Source: Archaeoglobus sp. UBA234 (GTDB taxonomy: Archaea > Halobacteriota > Archaeoglobi > Archaeoglobales > Archaeoglobaceae). Taken from it: a stretch of DNA of 64,000 nt. Position numbers and translations under genes: made by a program. The notes under the pieces are model-generated. The model did no database searches. It saw nothing but the letters and a program-made list of their open reading frames with translations, and was not told the DNA's origin. The stretch covers positions 62,001-126,000 of the forward strand of contig DACH01000020.1 of NCBI GenBank assembly GCA_002494625.1, read 5' to 3'. Positions 53,646-62,769 of the stretch are shown piece after piece; positions within the stretch are counted from its first letter, which is position 1, and each line of letters starts with the position of its first letter.

Positions 53646-54332
53646 TTAAATTTCAAAGAACTCTCCCGGCTTGAGAATGACAACCTCAGTTTCGATGTTT
53701 GCTTCTTTTACAGCCTTTCGAAACTCCTCCGGATTTGTTTTTATAACCGGAAAAGTGTTGTAGTGCATCGGTATTGCAAATCTGGGTCTGACAAACTCTA
53801 AAGCCTTGACGGCTCCTTTGATGCCCATGGTGTACCAGTCCCCTATTGGAACCAGCATAACATCCGGGCTATACAGTTCCGCAATGAGCCTCATATCAGT
53901 GAAAACATCAGTGTCTCCAGTATGATAAACTCTGACTCCATCCATCTCAACGATAACCCCAGCTGCATCTCCGGTGCTTACTATCTCATCATTCTCCTCA
54001 ACATCTGCAGAGTGTAAAGCCTGAACCATGGTTACAGCGACATCTTTCAATTTCGCTGTACCACCTATGTTCATCCCGACAGCTTCAACACCCTTCCTCG
54101 ATAGAAATCTGGAGAGTTCATGAATGCAAATAATAGGTGCATCGTTCTTCAATGCAATCTCCACCGCATCACCGAGATGATCTCCGTGTCCGTGTGTAAC
54201 AGCTATTATATCCGCATCAACCTCTTCTGGTTTCAGTGGAGAAAGGGGGTTTCCTGTCAGAAAGGGATCTATAACAATATTCTTGCTCCCTTCAAGAATA
54301 AACGCCGCATGTCCAAGCCACTTTATTCGCAT
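53646..54332 (-). CDS. Metallo-beta-lactamase-fold hydrolase, UPF0173 type
   Basis: 228 residues from MRIKWLGHAAFILEG, which is where the family starts; the frame is open upstream but that part is not conserved. Zinc ligands are in VTHGHGDHLGDAVEI (the THxHxDH motif), GMNIGGTAKLKDVAVTMVQA then HSADVEE, YHTGDTDVFTDMRLIAEL and IPMHYNTFP. Substrate unknown; members are broad metal-dependent hydrolases. Confidence 0.88.
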   Translation of the reverse strand: MRIKWLGHAAFILEGSKNIVIDPFLTGNPLSPLKPEEVDADIIAVTHGHGDHLGDAVEIALKNDAPIICIHELSRFLSRKGVEAVGMNIGGTAKLKDVAVTMVQALHSADVEENDEIVSTGDAAGVIVEMDGVRVYHTGDTDVFTDMRLIAELYSPDVMLVPIGDWYTMGIKGAVKALEFVRPRFAIPMHYNTFPVIKTNPEEFRKAVKEANIETEVVILKPGEFFEI

Positions 54333-54399
54333 TTTATCACCCCTAAGATCCTTATTTTTCCTGCTAATAAGCTTTTCATTATAAACAATCCGGAGAGTC

Positions 54400-55665
54400 T
54401 CACCTGAACACATGTTTTTTGATGCCTTCCATCCTGACGAGTGGTTTTGAAAGATGTCTCCTTGCACAGGGTGGGACTTCATAAAAACCTTCTTCAATCT
54501 CTCTCTTCAGTGGCATAAGGTGTTTTTTGGTAGATTTAGTTCCGCATCTCCTGCACCGGAAGGGTTGATTCTTTCCTGAGGATTCCATCCTTTTACCACA
54601 GACAGGACAAATAGGGTTTGCTTCCTTAGATCTCACAAGCTCGATGATCTCCATCTTTTCCAGATTGATCGTGTTCTTTTTTACAGAACCGAAAACCCGG
54701 ATTCTATCTCCTCTCACCAGTTTCATAACAATATCTCTGAACTGCTTTGTTGGCTCAAAGGCTGCACATTTTATCATTCCAAAACCAGTGCTGATGGTGA
54801 AGAAAACATGGCCACCTCTTATCACTTCAGGTTTCTCCACAACCACACCCGTCAGAGAATAGGAGTGATGATTGCTCACATTTTTTGCTTCCCTCTCATC
54901 AATTATATGTGCATCCGTTGACTGGTTTGTGATAAACATCATTTTTCTATCAATCTCTTCAGTTTCCAAAATTTCGGTTGCTTTTAAGATAGCCTCAAAA
55001 TCAGAGCCTCTTATACCATAGAGAACAGGGTCGGGACCGTTTGGAACACAGACAACAATTCTGTTGTGCCAGTCAACCGTGTCCCATATCTTGGGGTAGT
55101 AAAGCTCGTCTGCCCTGAAAAAAGTGTCCTTATCATAACTTCTTGGTTTTCCAAAATTTTCGGGTTTTCTGTAAGCAAGAATCTCATAAGTATAGTCTTT
55201 ATCCTCATAACCAACTGCTGCAAGAGCACCTATAAGCCCTCTCCCCTTCTTGTACTTGAGATGGGGGATCATGAACTTACCGATGATAAAGTGAGCCTCA
55301 TCCAAGGATACCACATCTTTGACCGCCTTGAGAGAGAACTTAGTGAGGTAATCCAGTATGGAAATTTCATCCCTCACAAAAACCACTCCTGGATTTGTAT
55401 TCTCATGAGAAAGGCAGGAGTTCTCCTGAATTACACCATCCACTATTTCTCTAACATGTTCAAAGTCTGGAGCTTCCACCAAGAAGGATACCGCCCCATT
55501 ACCTCTTGTTTTAAAGGGAATTGTTGGATTCAATCTGATGAGTCTTGGAAAGCCTATTACCTCGTAACCAGCTTTTTGAATCTCCTCCATACACAGGATT
55601 CCAAGATAGGTCGTGCACATGCCCTCAGGAGAGTCCGTGTCGTCTATTCCCACCCATATTCTCAT
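54400..55665 (-). CDS. tiaS: tRNA(Ile2) 2-agmatinylcytidine synthetase
   Basis: A 421-residue enzyme that attaches agmatine to C34 of tRNA-Ile with ATP so that it reads AUA. The N-terminal RIWVGIDDTDSPEGMCTTYL kinase-like ATP site, GRGLIGALAAVGYE, an OB-fold region (VVVEKPEVIRGGHVFFTIST) and the C-terminal zinc ribbon CPVCGKRMESSGKNQPFRCR with CRRCG are all present. It consumes agmatine, the same compound used by the agmatinase at 36 kb. A single leftward gene. Confidence 0.95.
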   Translation of the reverse strand: MRIWVGIDDTDSPEGMCTTYLGILCMEEIQKAGYEVIGFPRLIRLNPTIPFKTRGNGAVSFLVEAPDFEHVREIVDGVIQENSCLSHENTNPGVVFVRDEISILDYLTKFSLKAVKDVVSLDEAHFIIGKFMIPHLKYKKGRGLIGALAAVGYEDKDYTYEILAYRKPENFGKPRSYDKDTFFRADELYYPKIWDTVDWHNRIVVCVPNGPDPVLYGIRGSDFEAILKATEILETEEIDRKMMFITNQSTDAHIIDEREAKNVSNHHSYSLTGVVVEKPEVIRGGHVFFTISTGFGMIKCAAFEPTKQFRDIVMKLVRGDRIRVFGSVKKNTINLEKMEIIELVRSKEANPICPVCGKRMESSGKNQPFRCRRCGTKSTKKHLMPLKREIEEGFYEVPPCARRHLSKPLVRMEGIKKHVFR

Positions 55666-55828
55666 CCAAAGTGCTTAATTCAGCTGGGGTTAATAATTTT
55701 TTTATGATTGATTTCACTATCAAGATTTTTTTACTATATTAATAAAAACACAAAATGAAAAATACAATAGGAGTTATCTTTAGAAAACAAAGAAAAATTT
55801 TAAATATATTTTTCATGTAATAAAGCCT

Positions 55829-56224
55829 ATGTTGGAACTTCTAATTGCCATAATCTTCCTCCTGCTCATCATAGCCATATCAGGCTTCTTTATCTGGATA
55901 GGTCTGAAAATGATTGGGAAAAAGGTTGGCATCATAGAAGCAGGACTTGCAAATATCGCTTCAGGCTTTTTTGCAATTGCAGCGGGAAGTATTGTTTCAA
56001 TTCTCCCCTTTTTCGGTATCTTTGCTCCAATCGTTGCATATTTCGTCTACCTCTACATGCTCAAAGCACTTCTAAATGTATCTCTCTTAGAGGCTTTTGT
56101 TGCATCCATAATTGCTTCTATAGTTTTTATGGCTGTCTCATCTCTGTTTGCAGCCCTTTTTGGAGTGATACTGATAAAGTTCTTTCCTTTTATTTACAAA
56201 CACCCGGCAGGTATCAGATTCTGA
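55829..56224 (+). CDS. Small four-helix membrane protein
   Basis: 131 residues with four hydrophobic segments: about 1-27 (LELLIAIIFLLLIIAISGFF), 42-72 (ANIASGFFAIAAGSIVSILP), 74-92 (FAPIVAYFVYLYMLKALL) and 95-120 (SLLEAFVASIIASIVFMAVS). No motif. Between tiaS (divergent) and a response regulator (convergent). Function unknown. Confidence 0.6.
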   Translation: MLELLIAIIFLLLIIAISGFFIWIGLKMIGKKVGIIEAGLANIASGFFAIAAGSIVSILPFFGIFAPIVAYFVYLYMLKALLNVSLLEAFVASIIASIVFMAVSSLFAALFGVILIKFFPFIYKHPAGIRF

Positions 56225-56355
56225 ACCTGTAAATTCAATCATCAATCAAACTGTGAAGGTAGTGTACACAGCAGAAATGACAATCACATAAGAATTCCCA
56301 TAAAATAGACCTACAGAATGTACCACATATACTGTGCCCGTAATTCCAGGACAGA

Positions 56356-56712
56356 TTATATTATAGCTTTAACAGTCTCAATAAGATCATTCTTCCTGAA
56401 GGGTTTTTTGAGAACAGCATGTACACCAGTTTTTTCAAACTCTCTTAAAAATGGTTTGTCAAAGGAAGATAGAATTATTATTTTTGCATCACTATTAATT
56501 TTTCTTATTTCCCTAACAGCCTGAACCGAATCGAGCTCCTCAATCACAATATCCATAAGCACCAGATCTGGTTTTAGTTTTAAATAAAGCTTTACTGCCT
56601 CCCTGCCACTAGTAGTCTTGATTATCTCCAAATTCAGCTCTGATAGCATCTTCTCTATTATTTCAAGCAAAACTTCATCGTCATCGACAACGAGAACTCT
56701 CATCCCTGACAT
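56356..56712 (-). CDS. Stand-alone response-regulator receiver protein (CheY-like)
   Basis: 118 residues. The acidic pocket is VDDDEVLLEIIEKMLS near the start, the phospho-Asp is in PDLVLMDIVIEELDSVQAV, the Ser/Thr switch in IILSSFDKP, and the Lys in VLKKPFRKNDLIET. No output domain, so it acts by protein contact. No histidine kinase gene is adjacent; the nearest kinase-like gene in the window is the broken one at 14.1-14.6 kb. Confidence 0.92.
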   Translation of the reverse strand: MSGMRVLVVDDDEVLLEIIEKMLSELNLEIIKTTSGREAVKLYLKLKPDLVLMDIVIEELDSVQAVREIRKINSDAKIIILSSFDKPFLREFEKTGVHAVLKKPFRKNDLIETVKAII

Positions 56713-57076
56713 CCTTCCATTTTCTTTACTTCTGTTTCTCCAATTTTACCGGTTATATTCTACTGAACTATTTTAGCTTTTCTTTATTATGTCTTCATTT
56801 ATATTCAATATCTGCTATTATCATCTATATCATCATGAAAACTATCCCTCTTCAGAGGGTCAGTACACTTCCACAATTAAGTCATTTTATCCAATCTTAC
56901 CCCCACCGATTACAATCTGCAATTATTAATCAAATCTAATTAAGTTTTTCGAATTGAACAGCTAATTTATTTTCAAAAAAATTTACAGTTTCCGGCAGAT
57001 CGTTTCATCTCCTATTTAATTCTGAATTGAAAAGTTTTATATAGTAATGCATATCCATCAATTTTGAGGTGATTTC
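56713..57076. other. AT-rich divergent intergenic region
   Basis: 364 bases with no supportable gene on either strand. A short hairpin, CCCTCT-TC-AGAGGG, lies at 56846-56859. A TATA-like TTTTATATAG (about 57035-57044) lies 33 bases before the RuvB-like gene, and GAGGTGATTTC is its ribosome site. Confidence 0.5.
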
Positions 57077-58426
57077 ATGGCGTCGGAAATCAGAGAAATT
57101 GCCCAGAGGTTCGAGAGGATTGGTGCACATTCACATATTCGCGGTCTTGGTCTTGATGAAAATTTAAGAGCAAAGGATGTTGCTGATGGTCTTGTCGGAC
57201 AGAAAAAAGCAAGGGAAGCTGCAGGAGTTATAGTTAGACTCATTCAATCAGGAAAGATGGCTGGAAGGGGTATTCTGATGGCAGGTCCCCCAGGGACGGG
57301 TAAAACCGCCATAGCTGTTGCGATAAGCAAGGAACTTGGAAAAGACATCCCCTTCGTTCAGACGAGTGCATCAGAGTTTTACAGTGCAGAAATGAAAAAG
57401 ACTGAGGCACTTATTCAATCAATGAGAAAGGCTATCGGTGTAAGGATAAGAGAGGTCAGGACAGTCCTCGAAGGAGAAGTAACAGGATTGGACTATAACA
57501 TGGTTCCAAATCCCTACAACCCGACGCAGAAAATTCCTGAATCTGCGAATCTAACTCTGAGTACAAAAGATGATAAGAGAACCTTCAGTGTAAGTGGAAG
57601 ACTTGCCCTGCAATTCATGCAGTACGGAATTCAGGTAGGAGATATAATAGTGATTGACAAAGAAACTGGAAGAATTTCCCCTGTAGGAAAAAGCGAGAAA
57701 GCTGCAAAGAAGTATGATCTGGGAGATTCAGAGATCGTTGAGGTACCATCAGGGAGGGTTGAGAAGGAAAAGGAGTTCACATATGTTGTTACCCTTCACG
57801 ACCTTGATGAGGCGAATGCCAGAAGAGGAAGTATTTTCAGCCTCTTTACCTCCCAGACAAGAGAGATCGACGGTGAAGTTAGAGAGGCTGTTGATGAGCA
57901 GGTCAAGAGGTGGGTTGAGGAGGGGAGAGCCGAACTCGTTCCCGGAGTGCTCTTCATCGATGAAACCCATCTCATGGACATCGAGCTTTTTGCCTTCATG
58001 AACAGAGCAATGGAGTCTGAGATGGCTCCGATTATCATCCTCGCCTCAAACAGAGGTTTTTCAAGAATAAGAGGCACAGATATATCAGCACCCCATGGCA
58101 TACCACTGGATCTACTGGACAGGCTGCTGATAATAACCACTGAACCATATAAGAAAGAGGAGATCAGAACTATTCTGGAGATAAGAGCTGCTGAATCAGG
58201 GATTATGCTCAGTGAGAATGCGCTTAACAGACTTACAGAAATAGGAGAGGAGAACAGCATGAGATACGCCGTCCAGCTTCTCGCACCCTCCCATGAGTTT
58301 GCAAAGCTCAGAAACTCCGGAAAGGTTGAAGTGGAGGATGTGGAGAGAGCAGCCAAAATTTTTGCAGATGTAACACAGAGTTCATCCTATCTGAGAAAAT
58401 GGGAGGAGAGACTGATATCTGCCTGA
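57077..58426 (+). CDS. TIP49/RuvB-like AAA+ ATPase
   Basis: 449 residues. Walker A GPPGTGKT is at 70-77; the OB-like insertion found in RuvBL proteins (EGEVTGLDYNMVPNPYNPTQ through VGDIIVIDKETGRISPVGKS) follows; Walker B is LFIDETHLMD with sensor IIILASNRGFSRIRGTDIS. The C-terminal TIP49 lid is MRYAVQLLAPSHEFAKLRNS. Eukaryotic relatives (RUVBL1/2) work in chromatin remodelling and box C/D RNP assembly; archaeal members are uncommon and their role is not clear. Single gene, own promoter. Confidence 0.92.
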   Translation: MASEIREIAQRFERIGAHSHIRGLGLDENLRAKDVADGLVGQKKAREAAGVIVRLIQSGKMAGRGILMAGPPGTGKTAIAVAISKELGKDIPFVQTSASEFYSAEMKKTEALIQSMRKAIGVRIREVRTVLEGEVTGLDYNMVPNPYNPTQKIPESANLTLSTKDDKRTFSVSGRLALQFMQYGIQVGDIIVIDKETGRISPVGKSEKAAKKYDLGDSEIVEVPSGRVEKEKEFTYVVTLHDLDEANARRGSIFSLFTSQTREIDGEVREAVDEQVKRWVEEGRAELVPGVLFIDETHLMDIELFAFMNRAMESEMAPIIILASNRGFSRIRGTDISAPHGIPLDLLDRLLIITTEPYKKEEIRTILEIRAAESGIMLSENALNRLTEIGEENSMRYAVQLLAPSHEFAKLRNSGKVEVEDVERAAKIFADVTQSSSYLRKWEERLISA

Positions 58427-58513
58427 GTTACCTTTCTATTTTTAAAATTTTGAGACTGTTGAGGAAAAAGTTTTTAATCCCACACAGACCCACGGTTTTA
58501 ATTACCTTTTGAT

Positions 58514-58600
58514 GCTCCGGTGGTGTAGCCCGGCCAATCATTCCGGCCTTTCGAGCACAGAGGAAAGCCGGCGACCCGGGTTCAAATCCCGGCCGGAGCA
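58514..58600 (+). tRNA. tRNA-Glu (TTC) with a 12-nt intron
   Basis: Acceptor GCTCCGG/CCGGAGC with discriminator A; T-arm CCCGG-GTTCAAAT-CCCGG; the anticodon stem CCGGC (58543-58547) pairs GCCGG (58567-58571). The 19-base loop between them is CTTTCG plus 12 extra bases plus A, so the intron is 58554-58565 if cut after position 37. TTTC of the anticodon loop can pair GAAA or GGAA at the intron's 3' side, as the bulge-helix-bulge motif requires. CCA is not encoded. Confidence 0.9.
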
Positions 58601-58818
58601 CTTCTTTTTCTTGGTTAAATTTTCCTTTTCTAAAGTTTTAGGAAGTCCAGGATGGATTAAGTAACCACTTTTGCCAATCTTTCTACTGTTTCGGTTGGCA
58701 CTCGTTGTATCCATAGCGACTTTCATGGGTTTGAGAATCGCTATGCTCGTGGATTACTATCGTTGTAGAAACAAAAACAATATCCGGAATTACAGAGAGT
58801 GTACTTGTAAAAGAAGAT

Positions 58819-59712
58819 CTAATGTTCCATATAGAGATGACACTTCACCCTTCTTCCACTCATCTCAACAGTTTTCGGAGCGTTCAAACATTTACTCGAT
58901 CTTTCCGGGCACAGGTTGTAGAATTTGCATCCTCGTGGTGTTATAGCTTCTCTCGAAATTGGAGTGGTGATACCTAAAAGTGTCTGGGTGTAAGGGTGCA
59001 ATGGATCCTTTAAAACGCCGATACCTTCCTCTACTATCTGCCCAGCATACATGACTGCTATTCTATCGGCGACAATATCTGCAAGCTCCAGATCGTGCGT
59101 TATGAACAGGTAAGACATACTAAGTTTACGCTGTAGATCCATTAACAAGTTTACGACCGATGCTTGGACTGATACGTCGAGCATCGACGTCGGTTCATCA
59201 CAGACTATGAACTTCGGATTTAGGGCTATTGCCCTCGCTATAACCACCCTCTGTAGCTCTCCACCGCTCACTTCGTGTGGATACCTGCGTAGAAGCTCCT
59301 GATCTAAGCCAACGAGCTCTATGAGTTTGTGAACAGTTTCCTCTTCGTCGTCTTTGCCAGCGATCTTATGAATTCTAAAAGGCTCAGCTATGGAGTCATA
59401 TAGCTTCCATCTCGGATCCAAAGCATCCTCGGGATGTTGCGGAATAATCTGCATTTTCCTTCTAAGATCTCTCAATTTCCTATTTCTTAACCTCGTTAGA
59501 TCCACTCTATCAAAGATTACCTTTCCAGAAGTTGGTTTAGTCAGTAAAAGAAGGATTCTGCCCAGAGTTGACTTTCCACTACCACTTTCTCCAACAAGTG
59601 CCAGAGTCTCCTGTTCTCGAATTTCGATGTCCACACCGTCAACTGCTACGATTCCTTTTTTCGAGATGAATCCAGATTCGTAGATTTTACTCAGATTTAT
59701 ACCTTTAATCAT
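58819..59712 (-). CDS. Peptide/nickel ABC transporter ATP-binding protein (OppF-like)
   Basis: 297 residues from MIKGINLSKIYESG, which overlaps the end of the preceding ATPase gene by 8 bases; an open upstream extension is not conserved. Walker A is GESGSGKSTLGR, Q-loop QIIPQHPEDALDPR, signature VSGGELQRVVIARA and Walker B FIVCDEPTSMLDV. The C-terminal Cys-containing oligopeptide/nickel domain is CKFYNLCPERSSKC. It energises import with the partner ATPase. Last gene of the operon. Confidence 0.93.
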   Translation of the reverse strand: MIKGINLSKIYESGFISKKGIVAVDGVDIEIREQETLALVGESGSGKSTLGRILLLLTKPTSGKVIFDRVDLTRLRNRKLRDLRRKMQIIPQHPEDALDPRWKLYDSIAEPFRIHKIAGKDDEEETVHKLIELVGLDQELLRRYPHEVSGGELQRVVIARAIALNPKFIVCDEPTSMLDVSVQASVVNLLMDLQRKLSMSYLFITHDLELADIVADRIAVMYAGQIVEEGIGVLKDPLHPYTQTLLGITTPISREAITPRGCKFYNLCPERSSKCLNAPKTVEMSGRRVKCHLYMEH

Positions 59713-60637
59713 AAAGCCAGCACCTAACGAGATTGCCGTCGATCTCAAACATTTGCGGTTCTTCAAGACATCTACCACTCATATATTCACATCTGGGGTG
59801 AAACTTGCAGCCTTTAGGTGGGTTAACCATGCTGGGTGGATTGCCTTTTATGGGTTTTAAGCCCCTCGATGGCAAAGAATTGAGCAGAGCTTTTGAGTAT
59901 GGATGTAGAGGACTTTTGAAAAATTTTTTGACATTGCAGACCTCCACTATCTGTCCACAGTACATAACTGCTATCCTATCTGCAAGTTTTTCAGCAAAGG
60001 GTAGATCATGAGTTATAAGAAGCAATGAAAGCTCATTTTTCTTAATTTTTCTAAAAAGCTCAACAATACTAACTTTTTTTGTCATATCTATACCCTTGGT
60101 TGGCTCATCAGCAATTATCAACTTCGGCTTGGTTGATGTACCCATCGCAACTAAGGCTCTTTGCTTCATTCCCCCGCTATACTGGTGTGGATACTCATTT
60201 ACTCTTTTCTCAGGCGGGTTTATATCGAAAAATTTCAGTAAGTTCGCAACTCTCTGTACAGCACTTTTCCTATCAATTCTAAGGTGTATCTCCATCGGTT
60301 CAGCAACTTGAATTCCTACTTTCATCACAGGATTGAGAGATGTTGCAGGGTTCTGTGGAACCCAAGCAATTTCCTTGCCCCTAATCTCCCTCAACCCCTC
60401 CTCCGACAAATCGAGTAGATTTGATCCGTTAAAGAGTATCTTACCATTGACTCTAACGTTTTCAGGTAGTAATCTTAAAATAGTCATTCCCAAAACGGAT
60501 TTTCCACTCCCACTTTCTCCGATCAACGCTAAGGCTTCGCCTTCACTGACATGGAAGCTTACACCATCAACGGCTTTGACTGTCATATTTTCCAGCACAA
60601 AATGAACATGTAGGTCTCTTACAACCAGCACCCACAT
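59705..60637 (-). CDS. Peptide/nickel ABC transporter ATP-binding protein (OppD-like)
   Basis: 310 residues. Walker A is GESGSGKSVLGMTILRLLPE, Q-loop IAWVPQNPATSLNPVMKV, signature YSGGMKQRALVAMG and Walker B LIIADEPTKGIDM, with the terminal CKFHPRCEYMSGRC metal/Cys domain. Homologues begin at about VLVVRDLHVHF, so the GTG at codon 3 is an alternative start. The preceding DNA is a methyltransferase fragment whose motif I (ILDVGAG) is joined directly to this start. The missing native 5' region could affect translation. Confidence 0.92.
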   Translation of the reverse strand: MWVLVVRDLHVHFVLENMTVKAVDGVSFHVSEGEALALIGESGSGKSVLGMTILRLLPENVRVNGKILFNGSNLLDLSEEGLREIRGKEIAWVPQNPATSLNPVMKVGIQVAEPMEIHLRIDRKSAVQRVANLLKFFDINPPEKRVNEYPHQYSGGMKQRALVAMGTSTKPKLIIADEPTKGIDMTKKVSIVELFRKIKKNELSLLLITHDLPFAEKLADRIAVMYCGQIVEVCNVKKFFKSPLHPYSKALLNSLPSRGLKPIKGNPPSMVNPPKGCKFHPRCEYMSGRCLEEPQMFEIDGNLVRCWLYD

Positions 60638-60640
60638 CAA

Positions 60641-60789
60641 GTATTCGCCTCCTTTTCCTGAACACTTCTGAGAGGAGGTCCTTCCAGATTTCCGGAAGTG
60701 TTGTACGCCCCGAAGATTTATCGTATGTTTTAGCTCTCGAATCTCAAGTAATGCCTGATGTGTTCCTTTACCTCCTTCACTTCCTCCAC
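60641..60789 (-). pseudogene. Truncated, frameshifted SAM-dependent methyltransferase fragment
   Basis: A GTG at 60787-60789, after an AAAGGAG site, starts MEEVKEVKEHIRHYLRF and stops at a TAA at 60730-60732. The adjacent frame picks up at once with SRAKTYDKSSGRTTLPEIWK and DLLSEVFRKRRRILDVGAG, the typical N-terminus plus motif I of a small class I methyltransferase, then breaks off where the oppD-like gene begins. One frameshift and loss of about 80% of the gene are implied. Reading is by pattern. Confidence 0.6.
60661..60702. repeat. Inverted repeat AACACTTC / GAAGTGTT
   Basis: An 8-bp perfect inverted pair (60661-60668 and 60695-60702), about 26 bases apart, lies inside the methyltransferase fragment. 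It is more likely coding-sequence coincidence than an operator. Confidence 0.25.
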
Positions 60790-60992
60790 CTTTACTCCTT
60801 TGTAATATCTAGTGAAGTTGAAGTAACATTTATGGAATAAAAAACTTTTTAATTTTAACACTAATTATGAAGTCATATGAAATATAGTAATACCAAGGTA
60901 TATTGTAGTGAACTTAGTAGTGGTACTAAAAAGTAATATTTAGTATATTTGGATTTATATATTCAAAGCTACATTTATTTCTTTAACAACAA
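60790..60992. other. AT-rich region upstream of the methyltransferase remnant
   Basis: No gene is supported here. On the minus strand about 25 more codons are open ahead of the GTG (KCYFNFTRYYKG) but without a start. The very AT-rich sequence 60840-60960 probably holds the promoter of the two ATPase genes. Confidence 0.35.
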
Positions 60993-61892
60993 TCAAAATA
61001 AAAACCAAACAGCTATGATGATTCCAAAAGTTGCACAAATCCTTATAACTCCTCCAACTAATACTATTTTTGTACCCAAATCAACCCCAAATAACCCAAC
61101 ATAGTAAGGTAGCCTATGGGCGAAGATATATCTCAAACTCCCAATTAAGCTTGCGACTATCAATACAATTAAAGCCTGCTTAAATGTTATGGTATCCATT
61201 ATCTCCGAAAGAGCGGCGTAGGCAGCAAGTGGATTTGCTATGCGAAGAGGAATAATAGCTAAAGCCTCTGGCGGTAGCGGAAGGGGTAAATCAAAATTTA
61301 TCAAGCCTATATCCAGCAATACAAAGGCTATAATCGTGATTGGAAGTGCTATTGTCATATACCTTTTCAATGTCCACTTCGACCTTTTAAAACCGTTGTA
61401 AATAGCCTCTCTAATATTTTTTGAAGGAATGCTAATTTCTACTTCATCGTTGTCTTTAAGCAACAATCTTCCAGCAAGAAGGGCAATTCCAGCTACTATG
61501 GCCCCATTCAGTATGAATAAACATATATATGTAATGCCAAGAGGTCCAAGCAATGGGATGATAGCTGGTGCTATATAGGCTATACTTTCATAAACCGTCT
61601 GAGGAAACCATGTTGCTATGCTTGTTATGTATGCCTCAGTTCTGCTAATTTTCCCATTTCTATAAATTTCCGCAATCATTGATATTGCTGCCTGAGGTGA
61701 TCCAAAAGCTGTAACTATGGCAATACAACTTCCTGAACTCAATTTAGAAAGCTTAATAAATGGCTTAAGAACCGGTAAAACCCTGTAAAAAATGCCAAGT
61801 TCTATTGCAATGTTTGCTATTACAATTCCCGCAACAATGTAAGGCAAAACAGAAAACCAGATTAAAATGGCTTTAATAATGCTTTGAAGCAT
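60993..61892 (-). CDS. Gate-domain (nucleoside-recognition-like) membrane protein
   Basis: 299 residues with eight or more hydrophobic helices. It fits the Gate/nucleoside-recognition family: VLPYIVAGIVIANIAIELGI, SSGSCIAIVTAFGSPQAAIS, and a second repeat-like half, GLFGVDLGTKIVLVGGVIRI. These proteins have the fold of nucleoside transporters and spore maturation proteins, with unclear substrates. It overlaps the upstream permease gene by 20 bases, so it is part of the operon. Its place inside an Opp-type cassette suggests a job in handling the same substrate, perhaps export or exchange; that is inference. Confidence 0.75.
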   Translation of the reverse strand: MLQSIIKAILIWFSVLPYIVAGIVIANIAIELGIFYRVLPVLKPFIKLSKLSSGSCIAIVTAFGSPQAAISMIAEIYRNGKISRTEAYITSIATWFPQTVYESIAYIAPAIIPLLGPLGITYICLFILNGAIVAGIALLAGRLLLKDNDEVEISIPSKNIREAIYNGFKRSKWTLKRYMTIALPITIIAFVLLDIGLINFDLPLPLPPEALAIIPLRIANPLAAYAALSEIMDTITFKQALIVLIVASLIGSLRYIFAHRLPYYVGLFGVDLGTKIVLVGGVIRICATFGIIIAVWFLF

Positions 61893-62769
61893 ACTCTCTC
61901 ACCCGTGGATCGAGTAAATCTCTTAAGCCATCGCCAAGTAGGTTAAATGCAAGAACTGTGATCATTATTGCTAAGCCCGGAAAAATTGTTAGCCATGGAG
62001 CAGTAGTCATAAAATTCTTCCCCTCGTTAAGCATAGTTCCCCATTCGGGTGTTGGTGGTTGAGCTCCTAAGCCCAAGAAGCTCAAGCCTGTTATAGACAG
62101 TACTATGTGACCCATGTCAAGCGTTGCAAGAACGATAATTGGGGCTATTGCATTTGGTATCACATGCTTAGCAAGTATATACACATCACTCGCCCCCAGC
62201 ACCTTTGCTTGCGTGACGAATTCCATCTCTTTAATTGAAAGAACAAAACTCCTTACGATTCTTGCATAAGTAGCCCAGCTTGTGAGAGCTATGGCAATCA
62301 CCAGATTTTTTAATGATGGTCCAAGAATTCCAACCAATGTTATTGCTATAATCAATCCTGGAAATGATAAGAGTATATCTACGAATCTCATTATTACCTC
62401 ATCAACTTTTCCACCAAAATATGCTGCAATGGAACCAAACATTACACCCAAAAACATAATTATTGCTATTGCAAACACAGAGACGAAGAGAGAGATGCGA
62501 GTCCCATAGATAATTCTACTCAGAACATCTCTACCGAGCTGATCTGTGCCAAACAGGTGATTTAAGTTAGGTTTTTGAAGTTTTTCCTTCATATTGACTT
62601 CGTAAGGATCGTAAGGAGATATAATATCTGCAAATAGTGCAACAAGAAACAGACATAAAATTATCAAAAGTGCGATGAAGTTGACTGTTGATATTGATGT
62701 CCTAGTTTTAGCTATAACACTTGCAATTTCGTTAGGCTTCATGTGTCTCATACCTGATACGGGGATCAA
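61873..62769 (-). CDS. Peptide/nickel ABC transporter permease (OppC-like)
   Basis: 298 residues, or 289 from the Met of MKPNEIASVIAKTR. An N-terminal membrane helix precedes the DPYEVNMKEKLQKPNLNHLF linker with GTDQLGRDVLSRIIYGTRIS, the OppC hallmark. The EAA-like loop is VTQAKVLGASDVYILAKHVI. It ends GDGLRDLLDPRVREY. It forms the channel with the OppB-like protein and overlaps that gene's end by 11-38 bases. Confidence 0.94.
   Translation of the reverse strand: MIPVSGMRHMKPNEIASVIAKTRTSISTVNFIALLIILCLFLVALFADIISPYDPYEVNMKEKLQKPNLNHLFGTDQLGRDVLSRIIYGTRISLFVSVFAIAIIMFLGVMFGSIAAYFGGKVDEVIMRFVDILLSFPGLIIAITLVGILGPSLKNLVIAIALTSWATYARIVRSFVLSIKEMEFVTQAKVLGASDVYILAKHVIPNAIAPIIVLATLDMGHIVLSITGLSFLGLGAQPPTPEWGTMLNEGKNFMTTAPWLTIFPGLAIMITVLAFNLLGDGLRDLLDPRVREYASKHY

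Noticed and set aside
56846..56859. CCCTCT-TC-AGAGGG hairpin as a terminator or regulator
   Set aside because: Too short a loop and no T-run; position about 130 bases from either gene gives no role.
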